Below, piece after piece: positions 19,823-35,348 of a stretch of 64,000 nt of DNA. The stretch covers positions 372,001-436,000 of the forward strand of contig JAZGUH010000724.1 of assembly GCA_037893225.1 (NCBI GenBank), given 5' to 3'. Both the position numbers and the translations under genes were made by a program. Origin of the DNA: Hippasteria phrygiana. Lineage: Eukaryota; Echinodermata; Asteroidea; Valvatida; Goniasteridae. Numbering within the stretch: position 1 is the stretch's first letter; every line of letters starts with the position of its first letter. Under the pieces are notes generated by a model. The model was given only the letters and a program-made list of their open reading frames with translations, was not told where the DNA came from and did no database searches.

Positions 19823-22800
19823 TAAATAATACATCTCGGAATTGGGAGAAACGTGATGGTAGATTTATGCCAGATTCACTGTGTATACCCTATGCAGATG
19901 CTGGAACAGATGAGGAACAACTGCATGGATCAAAGTTTGCTTGTGATCCCAGCAGAAAAGAAAATGATGCATGTATTTATACGTCGGTTGACAAAACAAT
20001 CTATATTTAGAAGTAGGGTTGTAACATGGAGCTACAGTGGTCCAACCTCTGGGCAGCAGAATGACAAGGGGAGGAGCTTGCAAACAGGGCGTGGCTTGTG
20101 ACGAGTAAAAGGAAAAAAATGCTACCGACTCCTTGGGAGTCAAATGACATGACTGGATATCCTATGCTGTCAGTGGCTGTACGCGCAGCGTGTTAATGCG
20201 CTACACATACACGCGTGTTGCTTGCTGTCGGTGATCGTAACAGCGTAAACTACACTATGGTATTGTATGAAAACCAGGCTTAACTGTAAGCACTAGCAGG
20301 CTTAGCCTGTTTATCTAATGTGAAAGCAGGTATAGCAAGTCAATAATGTGATGACCTGGTCTGTTAAAATGGGTGACATGTTGCATTTTGCCCATTTTAT
20401 TCACCAACAATTTTTGAAAGTACAACAAATGTTAATGGAGTTTGAATCACATTAATGCAAACTCTTAAAGATAGAATGTCCGTGCTCTCTTTCGAGTTTC
20501 ACCCCGAAAAAAAAGTCTATTTTTTTTTTATAATTGATTTTTTATAGCGATACAAAAGTTATTCATTTTTTTAATTGGAGAAAAAAAAACCACCAACGTT
20601 TAGATATCGAATAATGTTAAAAATATTGAATTATCTGAAACCCAACAATAATTCGGGCTTATCTTTATGTTTATGAGATGCACGAAAGCAAACAAGAATA
20701 CATATTTTTTTTGGAGAGTTGGGGACGCCCAAAATAGCAAAGAGGAGGGTTTTTTAAATAAAATTAAATATTTAAGAAGTAATGAGAAGAAACAAAAATC
20801 AGTTGTTGAGCCAAAACAGTATACATTGTATCTTTAAAACGTGCCACATCCCACTACAAGTCATGATGTTTATGAGTGGATTTATAAAAGATGCCATGAG
20901 TTCCCTAGTAGGTAAAGGAAGAAGAAGAAGAAAAACAAAAAAATTAAGATGAGGATTTTGAAATTTGCCCCAACCTTTTCATAGGAGTCAGTTTAATGAG
21001 CAGATAAACTTGTGATGAACTGACCATGAAACAGCAACACTGAAATGGTCATTATTTGAATTTTTTTTTTTGGGGGGTGGTGTGCACCTGTGAGATGGCA
21101 ATCAGACTTTGGATGTTAATAGTCAAGGTGAGATCAAAAAACATAACTGACTGTTTACCTTAACTAAATCTGTATATTTCTGTCCAGGTCATCACATTTT
21201 AAAATATCATTCAATGATCATTTAAGCCAAATCATGTTATGTGTTTCATAACCTTTTTGAAAATTTAAGTTTTGACAGTGTGAATCGGGCGAACAGTTGT
21301 AAACACTGACTTTCCGTTTTCAGTTTAGATCTTTGCCAGAAAGGGTTTCCCAACGGGTCATGATGCTATGACAAATGTTTGCCATACCTCCATCGTTTCC
21401 CACAATCCCATGCAGGTGGTCTTCGTAAGTAATTGGCAGGCAGCATTTCCCTTAATTTTCCAGTCAGTGAACCTTCTGTGACTAAAACGTGATTCGTGTC
21501 AATGTGGCCAATCCCAGTTATGGTATACATGTATGTTTTGAATAGCCAAAATAAATTTATTTTTTCCCAGTTAATAACTGTATATAATTTACTTATTGTT
21601 TTTCCCAGTTTTGTCAGTTTATATGTGTACATAAAAAAAATGTTATTGTGTAGTGCGTAGTACATGTGAGTTCAACTTTATGCCATTTTAAAAGTATTTT
21701 TCATGTGTCACTCACAAAAAGATGGAAAGTTATTTTTGTTTTTGTTGTTATAAAGAAGAAATTAGGATTAAGAAGAAATAATTGTGAGGTAATTATAAGG
21801 TTAGGTCTTTTATGCCATGTGTTTAAAATGTAAAGTCAATGATTAGGAATCGGACCTGTGTTATGTGTTGTTGACAAACTAATAATGAACGTTTAAAGTT
21901 TTTTTTCCAGAATGCATCACTGCAATTTAATACGGAAATCTAAATTTGCCTTGCCACCAGTGTCGATTGGTCCAGTTTCCAAGTCCAAGGCAATATCGGC
22001 AAGAAAAGCAGAACCAGAAAATAGTAAAGGGTAGGTGAGTTGGGTTTGATTTTGGAGTACTTGCTATTGGTTGTGATATTTCTAAAGTGCTTCTGTACTC
22101 TAAAAAGAAATATACATAGCAATTACTTTTATTACTTAAACAAAACAAAACAAGTTGCCCATGAACCAACCCTACCTCTGCATGACAAAATACATCATAG
22201 ATTTCTCAAGAACTTGGTCATGTAACGGTATGCAGTTTACGCTGCATTTCTGTAGTCAGTTCGCGTGCTGTTAATAAATAGTTGGGTTTTTAAAACCAAT
22301 TTCTCTGCATTGAACTGGAAAACGAGTATATTTGAGTCTGCCGGGGTGGCATTGTGTTAATAATAAAAAAATATATGTAGTTTTCTCGTTGAAAGTGCAT
22401 AGGGTTGACATTGCGTTGAGGCAAATTTGCACGTGTATTGTTGAAACTTGTTCAGGATTTTGTAAAGTGCACAACCAGCACAGAAGAAAGTATTAACTGA
22501 TTACTTGGTTTGCATTTGTGTTTTCTTGCCTTTTACAGGAGTGACATGTGTAATCAAAGAAATGCACAATTTTGGGTTTCAAACCCTATGAGTTTATACA
22601 ATACTACCACTGCATAGGCAACCAGTTTTTAACTTGAAAATAATGTTTTTTTACTGTTTGTTCAGCGGTCAATAGCACTGTTCGTTATAAGCCAAATTTA
22701 CCCTAAAAATAGATCTCCAGAAATTGAATGAAAGGCGCGGAGCATTCACCAGTATCACCCAAATGCGTGTTGTACGTACATAACAAACCTGGCACGTATT

Positions 22801-23757
22801 CATAGTATCCCAGATCAGGTCATGATATTCCTAAATGACACTTGGACATCTAGAAGCATTCAACTTGAGGATGCGTGCAGGCAGGGCGCTGAGCGTTTAC
22901 ATCCAGCGTGCAGTTGCATAAACCGTGATGTGACCCGATGACATGAGCTGACCTTTGAACTTTGAATGTATGATTCCTTGGTCAGGTCATGTCATTGTAC
23001 GTGTGTACGGCCGCGGGAGGCAAGTTGCACTCGTGCTACATGTATATTCATACCAACATCTTGACATGAGCGAACAGTGCTATTTCATGGAGCTGTCGAG
23101 CCAAAAAAATTACTGATAGCTTGAAAAGTCTTCATTGGTAAAAACAGTTTACCAGCCGAAACCCCTGTATAATTTTGTCCTGCTTAGCAAACAGATGAAT
23201 ACCAGTTACATGCAGCATACATTACATGGACATTTAGTTGGTAATCCTGTTTTTACCGAGGAAAATTTGTAATGCTTAGCAAATTTTTGTGCTCAGCAGA
23301 TACGTGAAACTGGTCGCAGAACTGAAAATGTTGCTGTTATCCATAAAGATGGGTACAGCTTCAATCATTGCTACACCAGAACAATTTCAAAATAAACTAC
23401 TGGGAACAAGTATTTTGGCTGTTTCTGTTTAAAACCTGGTATGTGATGAGCTTTTTTGGGGGTTGAAAGCCTTGAAACGAAACAAACCTCCATTCCATAA
23501 GGACACTGGAAAAAAAAAATATTATTACACTTATTATTCACACGTGACTGGCTGTTTAACCTATTTTCAAAGTTGGGTTAAATGAAATTAATTCCAACTT
23601 CAGAGATTTGACTGTAATGCTTAGTATTATTGTCGTGATTGCATTTTATATTTTAACCTTCGAATGTTGTTCTTTACTAAGAAAATACATAAATTTACAA
23701 CAAGTGTGACAATATTGGTATCGTATTTTTGTGTTGTTCAAGTTTGTTTACGGGCAC
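19823..23757. other. Intergenic AT-rich stretch
   Basis: About 3.9 kb without a supportable gene. It has poly-A/T tracts and scattered short repeats. All open frames are short and without domains. It separates the RYBP-like gene from the satellite array. Confidence 0.5.
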
Positions 23758-26700
23758 TTTGGGACTGGAGGAAAACACCACATTTTCTGAATTGGATTGA
23801 AAATGCTTCTAGAGGCATGTAGGAGTGACAGAAACCTGTTATTCATGCTGTTTAGCTTCTTTTCTGCAATTTTCAGGACAGTTTTTTTCTCGATGGAAAA
23901 TGAAAAAAATTGCAAGGCTAAACCCCTTATGATTTTTGTCAATTTTGGCCCAAAAGTGACATTTTCTGAATTGGAATGAAAATGCTTCTAGGTATGTAGG
24001 AGTGGCAGAAACCTGTTATTCATGCTGTTTAGCTTCTTTTCTGCAATTTTCAGGAGTTTTTTTCTCGATGGAAAATTAAAAAAATTGCAAGGCTAACCCC
24101 TTATGATTTTTGTCAATTTTGGCCCAAAAGTGACATTTTCTGAATTGGATTGAAAATGCTTCTAGAGGCATGTAGGAGTGCCAGAAACCTGTTATTCATG
24201 CTGTTTAGCTTCTTTTCTGCAATTTTCAGGACAGTTTTTTTCTCGATGGAAAATGAAAAAAATGGCAAGATTAACCCCTTATGATTTTTGTCAATTTTGG
24301 CCCAAAAGTGACATTTTCTTAATTGGATTGAAAATGCTTCTAGAGGCATGTAGGAACCTGTTATTCATGCTGTTTAGCTTCTTTTCTGCAATTTTCAGGA
24401 CAGTTTTTTTCTCGATGGAAAATGAAAAAAATTGCAAGGCTAACCCCTTATGATTTTTGTCAATTTTGGCCCAAAAGTGACATTTTCTGAATTGGAATGA
24501 AAATGCTTCTAGGTATGTAGGAGTGGCAGAAACCTGTTATTCATGCTGTTTAGCTTCTTTTCTGCAATTTTCAGGAGTTTTTTTCTCGATGGAAAATTTA
24601 AAAAATTGCAAGGCTAACCCCTTATGATTTTTGTCAATTTTGGCCCAAAAGTGACATTTTCTTAATTGGATTGAAAATGCTTCTAGAGGCATGTAGGAGT
24701 GGCAGAAACCTGTTATTCATGCTGTTTAGCTTCTTTTCTGCAATTTTCAGGACAGTTTTTTTCTCGATGGAAAATGAAAAAAATGGCAAGATTAACCCCT
24801 TATGATTTTTGTCAATTTTGGCCCATAAGTGACATTTTCTTAATTGGATTGAAAATGCTTCTAGAGGCATGTAGGAGTGACAGAAACCTGTTATTCATGC
24901 TGTTTAGCTTCTTTTCTGCAATTTTCAGGACAGTTTTTTTCTCGATGGAAAATGGAAAAAATTGCAAGGCTAACCCCTTATGATTTTTGTCAATTTTGGC
25001 CCAAAAGTGACATTTTCTGAATTGGAATGAAAATGCTTCTAGGTATGTAGGAGTGGCAGAAACCTGTTATTCATGCTGTTTAGCTTCTTTTCTGCAATTT
25101 TCAGGAGTTTTTTTCTCGATGGAAAATTTAAAAAATGGCAAGGCTAACTAACCCCTTATGATTTTTGTCAATTTTGGCCCAAAAGTGACATTTTCTGAAT
25201 TGGAATGAAAATGCTTCTAGGTATGTAGGAGTGGCAGAAACCTGTTATTCATGCTGTTTAGCTCCTTTTCTGCAATTTTCAGGAGTTTTTTTCTCGATGG
25301 AAAATGAAAAAAATGGCAAGGCTAACCCCTTATGATTTTTGTCAATTTTGGCCCAAAAGTGACATTTTCTGAATTGGATTGAAAATGCTTCTAGAGGCAT
25401 GTAGGAGTGGCAGAAACCTGTTATTCATGCTGTTTAGCTTCTTTTCTGCAATTTTCAGGACAGTTTTTTTCTCGATGGAAAATGAAAAAAATTGCAAGGC
25501 TAACCCCCTTATGATTTTTGTCAATTTTGGCCCAAAAGTGACATTTTCTGAATTGGAATGAAAATGCTTCTAGGTATGTAGGAGTGGCAGAAACCTGTTA
25601 TTCATGCTGTTTAGCTTCTTTTCTGCAATTTTCAGGAGTTTTTTTCTCGATGGAAAATGAAAAAAATGGCAAGGCTAACCCCTTATGATTTTTGTCAATT
25701 TTGGCCCAAAAGTGACATTTATGATTTTTGTCAATTTTGGCCCAAAAGTGACATTTTCTGAATTGGATTGAAAATGCTTCTAGACATGTAGGAGTGGCAG
25801 AAACCTGTTATTCATGCTGTTTAGCTTCTTTTCTGCAATTTTCAGGAGTTTTTTTCTCGATGGAAAATGAAAAAAATTGCAAGGCTAACCCTTATGATTT
25901 TTGTAAATTTTGGCCCAAAAGTGACATTTTCTGAATTGGATTGAAAATGCTTCTAGACATGTAGGAGTGGCAGAAACTTGTTATTCATGCTGTTTAGCTT
26001 CTTTTCTGCAATTTTCAGGACAGTTTTTTTCTCGATGGAAAATGAAAAAATGGCAAGGCTTACTTACCCCTTATGATTTTTGTCAATTTTGGCCCAAAAG
26101 TGACATTTTCTGAATTGGATTGAAAATGCTTCTAGAGGCATGTAGGAGTGACAGAAACCTGTTATTCATGCTGTTTAGCTTCTTTTCTGCAATTTTCAGG
26201 ACAGTTTTTTTCTCGATGGAAAATGAAAAAATGGCAAGGATTTTTGTCAATTTTGGCCCAAAAGTGACATTTATGATTTTTGTCAATTTTGGCCCAAAAG
26301 TGACATTTTCTGAATTGGATTGAAAATGCTTCTAGACATGTAGGAGTGGCAGAAACTTGTTATTCATGCTGTTTAGCTTCTTTTCTGCAATTTTCAGGAC
26401 ATTTTTTTTCTCGATGGAAAATGAAAAAATGGCAAGGCTTACTTACCCCTTATGATTTTTGTCAATTTTGGCCCAAAAGTGACATTTTCTTAATTGGATT
26501 GAAAATGCTTCTAGAGGCATGTAGGAGTGACAGAAACCTGTTATTCATGCTGTTTAGCTCCTTTTCTGCAATTTTCAGGAGTTTTTTTCTCGATGGAAAA
26601 TTAAAAAAATGGCAAGATTAACCCCTTATGATTTTTGTCAATTTTGGCCCAAAAGTGACATTTTCTGAATTGGAATGAAAATGCTTCTAGGTATGTAGGA

Positions 26701-29700
26701 GTGGCAGAAACCTGTTATTCATGCTGTTTAGCTCCTTTTCTGCAATTTTCAGGAGTTTTTTTCTCGATGGAAAATGAAAAAAATGGCAAGATTAACCCCT
26801 TATGATTTTTGTCAATTTTGGCCCAAAAGTGACATTTTCTTAATTGGATTGAAAATGCTTCTAGAGGCATGTAGGAGTGGCAGAAACCTGTTATTCATGC
26901 TGTTTAGCTTCTTTTCTGCAATTTTCAGGACAGTTTTTTTCTCGATGGAAAATGAAAAAAATTGCAAGGCTAACCCCTTATGATTTTTGTCAATTTTGGC
27001 CCAAAAGTGACATTTTCTGAATTGGAATGAAAATGCTTCTAGGTATGTAGGAGTGGCAGAAACCTGTTATTCATGCTGTTTAGCTCCTTTTCTGCAATTT
27101 TCAGGAGTTTTTTTCTCGATGGAAAATGAAAAAAATGGCAAGGCTAAAAAATAACCCCTTATGTTTTTTGTCAATTTTGGCCCAAAAGTGACATTTTCTG
27201 AATTGGATTGAAAATGCTTCTAGAGGCATGTAGGAGTGGTAGAAACCTGTTATTCATGCTGTTTAGCTTCTTTTCTGCAATTTTCAGGACAGTTTTTTTC
27301 TCGATGGAAAATGAAAAAAATGGCAAGATTTGTCAATTTTGGCCCAAAAGTGACATTTTCTTAATTGGATTGAAAATGCTTCTAGAGGCATGTAGGAGTG
27401 ACAGAAACCTGTTATTCATGCTGTTTAGCTTCTTTTCTGCAATTTTCAGGACAGTTTTTTTCTCGATGGAAAATGAAAAAAATTGCAAGGCTAACCCTTA
27501 TGATTGTTGTCAATTTTGGCCCAAAAGTGACATTTTCTGAATTGGAATGAAAATGCTTCTAGGTATGTAGGAGTGGCAGAAACCTGTTATTCATGCTGTT
27601 TAGCTTCTTTTCTGCAATTTTCAGGAGTTTTTTTCTCGATGGAAAATTAAAAAAATGGCAAGATTAACCCCTTATGATTTTTGTCAATTTTGGCCCAAAA
27701 GTGACATTTTCTGAATTGGAATGAAAATGCTTCTAGGTATGTAGGAGTGGCAGAAACCTGTTATTCATGCTGTTTAGCTGCTTTTCTGCAATTTTCAGGA
27801 GTTTTTTTCTCGATGGAAAATTAAAAAAATGGCAAGGCTAACCCCTTATGATTTTTGTCAATTTTGGCCCAAAAGTGACATTTTCTGAATTGGAATGAAA
27901 ATGCTTCTAGGTATGTAGGAGTGGCAGAAACCTGTTATTCATGCTGTTTAGCTCCTTTTCTGCAATTTTCAGGAGTTTTTTTCTCGATGGAAAATGAAAA
28001 AAATGGCAAGGCTAACTAACCCCTTATGATTTTTGTCAATTTTGGCCCAAAAGTGACATTTTCTGAATTGGATTAAAAATGCTTCTAGAGGCATGTAGGA
28101 GTGGCAGAAACCTGTTATTCATGCTGTTTAGCTCCTTTTCTGCAATTTTCAGGAGTTTTTTTCTCGATGGAAAATGAAAAAATGGCAAGGCTAACTAACC
28201 CCTTATGATTTTTGTCAATTTTGGCCCAAAAGTGACATTTATGATTTTTGTCAATTTTGGCCCAAAAGTGACATTTTCTGAATTGGATTGAAAATGCTTC
28301 TAGACATGTAGGAGTGGCAGAAACCTGTTATTCATGCTGTTTAGCTTCTTTTCTGCAATTTTCAGGAGTTTTTTTCTCGATGGAAAATGAAAAAAATGGC
28401 AAGGCTAACCCCTTATGATTTTTGTCAATTTTGGCCCAAAAGTGACATTTTCTGAATTGGATTGAAAATGCTTCTAGAGACATGTAGGAGTGGCAAAAAC
28501 CTGTTATTCATGATGTTTAGCTTCTTTTCTGCAATTTTCAGGACAGTTTTTTTCTTGATGGAAAATGAAAAAATGGCAAGGCTTACTTACCCCTTATGAT
28601 TTTTGTCAATTTTGGCCCAAAAGTGACATTTTCTTAATTGGATTGAAAATGCTTCTAGAGGCATGTAGGAGTGACAGAAACCTGTTATTCATGCTGTTTA
28701 GCTTCTTTTCTGCAATTTTCAGGACAGTTTTTTTCTCGATGGAAAATGAAAAAAATTGCAAGATTAACCCCTTATGATTTTTGTCAATTTTGGCCCAAAA
28801 GTGACATTTTCTGAATTGGAATGAAAATGCTTCTAGGTATGTAGGAGTGGCAGAAACCTGTTATTCATGCTGTTTAGCTCCTTTTCTGCAATTTTCAGGA
28901 GTTTTTTTCTCGATGGAAAATTAAAAAAATGGCAAGATTAACCCCTTATGATTTTTGTCAATTTTGGCCCAAAAGTGACATTTTCTTAATTGGATTGAAA
29001 ATGCTTCTAGAGGCATGTAGGAGTGACAGAAACCTGTTATTCATGCTGTTTAGCTTCTTTTCTGCAATTTTCAGGACAGTTTTTTTCTCGATGGAAAATG
29101 AAAAAAATTGCAAGGCTAACCCTTATGATTTTTGTCAATTTTGGCCCAAAAGTGACATTTTCTGAATTGGAATGAAAATGCTTCTAGGTATGTAGGAGTG
29201 GCAGAAACCTGTTATTCATGCTGTTTAGCTCCTTTTCTGCAATTTTCAGGAGTTTTTTTCTCGATGGAAAATTTAAAAAATGGCAAGATTAACCCCTTAT
29301 GATTTTTGTCAATTTTGGCCCAAAAGTGACATTTTCTTAATTGGATTGAAAATGCTTCTAGAGGCATGTAGGAGTGACAGAAACCTGTTATTCATGCTGT
29401 TTAGCTTCTTTTCTGCAATTTTCAGGACAGTTTTTTTCTCGATGGAAAATGAAAAAAATGGCAAGGCTAACCCCTTATGATTTTTGTCAATTTTGGCCCA
29501 AAAGTGACATTTTCTGAATTGGAATGAAAATGCTTCTAGGTATGTAGGAGTGGCAGAAACCTGTTATTCATGCTGTTTAGCTCCTTTTCTGCAATTTTCA
29601 GGAGTTTTTTTCTCGATGGAAAATTTAAAAAATGGCAAGATTAACCCCTTATGATTTTTGTCAATTTTGGCCCAAAAGTGACATTTTCTGAATTGGATTG

Positions 29701-31502
29701 AAAATGCTTCTAGAGGCATGTAGGAGTGGTAGAAACCTGTTATTCATGCTGTTTAGCTTCTTTTCTGCAATTTTCAGGACAGTTTTTTTCTCGATGGAAA
29801 ATGAAAAAAATTGCAAGGCTAACCCTTATGATTTTTGTCAATTTTGGCCCAAAAGTGACATTTTCTGAATTGGAATGAAAATGCTTCTAGGTATGTAGGA
29901 GTGGCAGAAACCTGTTATTCATGCTGTTTAGCTTCTTTTCTGCAATTTTCAGGAGTTTTTTTCTCGATGGAAAATTTAAAAAATGGCAAGATTAACCCCT
30001 TATGATTTTTGTCAATTTTGGCCCAAAAGTGACATTTATGATTTTTGTCAATTTTGGCCCAAAAGTGACATTTTCTGAATTGGATTGAAAATGCTTCTAG
30101 ACATGTAGGAGTGGCAGAAACCTGTTATTCATGCTGTTTAGCTTCTTTTCTGCAATTTTCAGGAGTTTTTTTCTCGATGGAAAATGAAAAAAATGGCAAG
30201 GCTAACCCCCTTATGATTTTTGTCAATTTTGGCCCAAAAGTGACATTTTCTGAATTGGATTGAAAATGCTTCTAGAGACATGTAGGAGTGGCAAAAACCT
30301 GTTATTCATGATGTTTAGCTTCTTTTCTGCAATTTTCAGGACAGTTTTTTTCTCGATGGAAAATTTAAAAAATGGCAAGATTAACCCCTTATGATTTTTG
30401 TCAATTTTGGCCCAAAAGTGACATTTATGATTTTTGTCAATTTTGGCCCAAAAGTGACATTTTCTGAATTGGATTGAAAATGCTTCTAGAGGCATGTAGG
30501 AACCTGTTATTCATGCTGTTTAGCTTCTTTTCTGCAATTTTCAGGACAGTTTTTTTCTCGATGGAAAATGAAAAAATGGCAAGGATTTTTGTCAATTTTG
30601 GCCCAAAAGTGACATTTATGATTTTTGTCAATTTTGGCCCAAAAGTGACATTTTCTGAATTGGATTGAAAATGCTTCTAGACATGTAGGAGTGGCAGAAA
30701 CCTGTTATTCATGCTGTTTAGCTTCTTTTCTGCAATTTTCAGGACAGTTTTTTTCTCGATGGAAAATGAAAAAATGGCAAGGCTAACCCCTTATGATTTT
30801 TGTCAATTTTGGCCCAAAAGTGACATTTATGATTTTTGTCAATTTTGGCCCAAAAGTGACATTTTCTGAATTGGAATGAAAATGCTTCTAGGTATGTAGG
30901 AGTGGCAGAAACCTGTTATTCATGCTGTTTAGCTCCTTTTCTGCAATTTTCAGGAGTTTTTTTCTCGATGGAAAATGAAAAAAATGGCAAGGCTAACCCC
31001 CTTATGATTTTTGTCAATTTTGGCCCAAAAGTGACATTTTCTGAATTGGATTGAAAATGCTTCTAGAGGCATGTAGGAACCTGTTATTCATGCTGTTTAG
31101 CTTCTTTTCTGCAATTTTCAGGACAGTTTTTTTCTCGATGGAAAATGAAAAAAATTGCAAGGCTAACTAACCCCTTATGATTTTTGTAAATTTTGGCCCA
31201 AAAGTGACATTTTCTGAATTGGAATGAAAATGCTTCTAGGTATGTAGGAGTGGCAGAAACCTGTTATTCATGCTGTTTAGCTTCTTTTCTGCAATTTTCA
31301 GGACAGTTTTTTTCTCGATGGAAAATGAAAAAAATGGCAAGATTAACCCCTTATGATTTTTGTCAATTTTGGCCCAAAAGTGACATTTTCTGAATTGGAA
31401 TGAAAATGCTTCTAGGTATGTAGGAGTGGCAGAAACCTGTTATTCATGCTGTTTAGCTCCTTTTCTGCAATTTTCAGGAGTTTTTTTCTCGATGGAAAAT
31501 TT

Positions 31503-32575
31503 AAAAAATGGCAAGATTAACCCCTTATGATTTTTGTCAATTTTGGCCCAAAAGTGACATTTTCTGAATTGGAATGAAAATGCTTCTAGGTATGTAGGAG
31601 TGGCAGAAACCTGTTATTCATGCTGTTTAGCTCCTTTTCTGCAATTTTCAGGAGTTTTTTTCTCGATGGAAAATTTAAAAAATGGCAAGATTAACCCCTT
31701 ATGATTTTTGTCAATTTTGGCCCAAAAGTGACATTTTCTTAATTGGATTGAAAATGCTTCTAGAGGCATGTAGGAGTGGCAGAAACCTGTTATTCATGCT
31801 GTTTAGCTTCTTTTCTGCAATTTTCAGGAGTTTTTTTCTCGATGGAAAATTTAAAAAATGGCAAGATTAACCCCTTATGATTTTTGTCAATTTTGGCCCA
31901 AAAGTGACATTTTCTGAATTGGAATGAAAATGCTTCTAGGTATGTAGGAGTGGCAGAAACCTGTTATTCATGCTGTTTAGCTCCTTTTCTGCAATTTTCA
32001 GGAGTTTTTTTCTCGATGGAAAATTTAAAAAATGGCAAGATTAACCCCTTATGATTTTTGTCAATTTTGGCCCAAAAGTGACATTTATGATTTTTGTCAA
32101 TTTTGGCCCAAAAGTGACATTTTCTGAATTGGATTGAAAATGCTTCTAGAGGCATGTAGGAGTGACAGAAACCTGTTATTCATGCTGTTTAGCTTCTTTT
32201 CTGCAATTTTCAGGACAGTTTTTTTCTCGATGGAAAATGAAAAAAATGGCAAGATTAACCCCTTATGATTTTTGTCAATTTTGGCCCAAAAGTGACATTT
32301 ATGATTTTTGTCAATTTTGGCCCAAAAGTGACATTTTCTGAATTGGATTGAAAATGCTTCTAGAGGCATGTAGGAGTGGTAGAAACCTGTTATTCATGCC
32401 GTTTAGCTTCTTTTCTGCAATTTTCAGGACAATTTTTTTATCGATGGAAAATGAAAAAAATGGCAAGATTAACCCCTTATGATTTTTGTCAATTTTGGCC
32501 CAAAAGTGACATTTTCTGAATTGGAATGAAAATGCTTCTAGGTATGTAGGAGTGACAGAAACCTGTTATTCATGC
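31503..32575. repeat. Higher-order satellite block, copy 1
   Basis: This run of monomers, with its particular order of A, B and 36-bp-extended units and private variants (ATGCCGTTTAGC, AATTTTTTTATCGATGG), is repeated with a constant shift of 2773 bases at 34276-35348. Constant offset over more than 1 kb indicates a recent block duplication and not independent monomer variation. Confidence 0.8.
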
Positions 32576-34275
32576 TGTTTAGCTTCTTTTCTGCAATTTT
32601 CAGGACAGTTTTTTTCTCGATGGAAAATGAAAAAATGGCAAGGATTTTTGTCAATTTTGGCCCAAAAGTGACATTTATGATTTTTGTCAATTTTGGCCCA
32701 AAAGTGACATTTTCTGAATTGGAATGAAAATGCTTCTAGGTATGTAGGAGTGGCAGAAACCTGTTATTCATGCTGTTTAGCTCCTTTTCTGCAATTTTCA
32801 GGAGTTTTTTTCTCGATGGAAAATGAAAAAAATGGCAAGGCTAACCCCCTTATGATTTTTGTCAATTTTGGCCCAAAAGTGACATTTTCTGAATTGGATT
32901 GAAAATGCTTCTAGAGGCATGTAGGAACCTGTTATTCATGCTGTTTAGCTTCTTTTCTGCAATTTTCAGGACAGTTTTTTTCTCGATGGAAAATGAAAAA
33001 AATTGCAAGGCTAACTAACCCCTTATGATTTTTGTCAATTTTGGCCCAAAAGTGACATTTTCTGAATTGGAATGAAAATGCTTCTAGGTATGTAGGAGTG
33101 GCAGAAACCTGTTATTCATGCTGTTTAGCTTCTTTTCTGCAATTTTCAGGAGTTTTTTTCTCGATGGAAAATTTAAAAAATTGCAAGGCTAACTAACCCC
33201 TTATGATTTTTGTCAATTTTGGCCCAAAAGTGACATTTTCTTAATTGGATTGAAAATGCTTCTAGAGGCATGTAGGAGTGGCAGAAACCTGTTATTCATG
33301 CTGTTTAGCTTCTTTTCTGCAATTTTCAGGACAGTTTTTTTCTCGATGGAAAATGAAAAAATGGCAAGGCTAACCCCTTATGATTTTTGTCAATTTTGGC
33401 CCAAAAGTGACATTTATGATTTTTGTCAATTTTGGCCCAAAAGTGACATTTTCTGAATTGGATTGAAAATGCTTCTAGACATGTATGAGTGGCAGAAACC
33501 TGTTATTCATGCTGTTTAGCTTCTTTTCTGCAATTTTCAGGAGTTTTTTTCTCGATGGAAAATGAAAAAAATGGCAAGGCTAACCCCCTTATGATTTTTG
33601 TAAATTTTGGCCCAAAAGTGACATTTTCTGAATTGGATTGAAAATGCTTCTAGACATGTAGGAGTGGCAGAAACTTGTTATTCATGCTGTTTAGCTTCTT
33701 TTCTGCAATTTTCAGGACAGTTTTTTTCTCGATGGAAAATGAAAAAATGGCAAGGCTTACTTACCCCTTATGATTTTTGTCAATTTTGGCCCAAAAGTGA
33801 CATTTTCTGAATTGGATTGAAAATGCTTCTAGAGGCATGTAGGAGTGACAGAAACCTGTTATTCATGCTGTTTAGCTTCTTTTCTGCAATTTTCAGGACA
33901 GTTTTTTTCTCGATGGAAAATGAAAAAAATTGCAAGGCTAACCCCTTATGATTTTTGTCAATTTTGGCCCAAAAGTGACATTTTCTGAATTGGATTGAAA
34001 ATGCTTCTAGAGGCATGTAGGAGTGGTAGAAACCTGTTATTCATGCTGTTTAGCTTCTTTTCTGCAATTTTCAGGACAATTTTTTTATCGATGGAAAATG
34101 AAAAAAATGGCAAGATTAACCCCTTATGATTTTTGTCAATTTTGGCCCAAAAGTGACATTTTCTGAATTGGAATGAAAATGCTTCTAGGTATGTAGGAGT
34201 GGCAGAAACCTGTTATTCATGCTGTTTAGCTCCTTTTCTGCAATTTTCAGGAGTTTTTTTCTCGATGGAAAATTT

Positions 34276-35348
34276 AAAAAATGGCAAGATTAACCCCTTA
34301 TGATTTTTGTCAATTTTGGCCCAAAAGTGACATTTTCTGAATTGGAATGAAAATGCTTCTAGGTATGTAGGAGTGGCAGAAACCTGTTATTCATGCTGTT
34401 TAGCTCCTTTTCTGCAATTTTCAGGAGTTTTTTTCTCGATGGAAAATTTAAAAAATGGCAAGATTAACCCCTTATGATTTTTGTCAATTTTGGCCCAAAA
34501 GTGACATTTTCTTAATTGGATTGAAAATGCTTCTAGAGGCATGTAGGAGTGGCAGAAACCTGTTATTCATGCTGTTTAGCTTCTTTTCTGCAATTTTCAG
34601 GAGTTTTTTTCTCGATGGAAAATTTAAAAAATGGCAAGATTAACCCCTTATGATTTTTGTCAATTTTGGCCCAAAAGTGACATTTTCTGAATTGGAATGA
34701 AAATGCTTCTAGGTATGTAGGAGTGGCAGAAACCTGTTATTCATGCTGTTTAGCTCCTTTTCTGCAATTTTCAGGAGTTTTTTTCTCGATGGAAAATTTA
34801 AAAAATGGCAAGATTAACCCCTTATGATTTTTGTCAATTTTGGCCCAAAAGTGACATTTATGATTTTTGTCAATTTTGGCCCAAAAGTGACATTTTCTGA
34901 ATTGGATTGAAAATGCTTCTAGAGGCATGTAGGAGTGACAGAAACCTGTTATTCATGCTGTTTAGCTTCTTTTCTGCAATTTTCAGGACAGTTTTTTTCT
35001 CGATGGAAAATGAAAAAAATGGCAAGATTAACCCCTTATGATTTTTGTCAATTTTGGCCCAAAAGTGACATTTATGATTTTTGTCAATTTTGGCCCAAAA
35101 GTGACATTTTCTGAATTGGATTGAAAATGCTTCTAGAGGCATGTAGGAGTGGTAGAAACCTGTTATTCATGCCGTTTAGCTTCTTTTCTGCAATTTTCAG
35201 GACAATTTTTTTATCGATGGAAAATGAAAAAAATGGCAAGATTAACCCCTTATGATTTTTGTCAATTTTGGCCCAAAAGTGACATTTTCTGAATTGGAAT
35301 GAAAATGCTTCTAGGTATGTAGGAGTGACAGAAACCTGTTATTCATGC
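34276..35348. repeat. Higher-order satellite block, copy 2
   Basis: Same monomer order and private variants as 31503-32575 at an offset of 2773 bases. The ATGCCGTTTAGC variant also occurs once more just downstream (about 35550), suggesting a further smaller duplication. Confidence 0.8.
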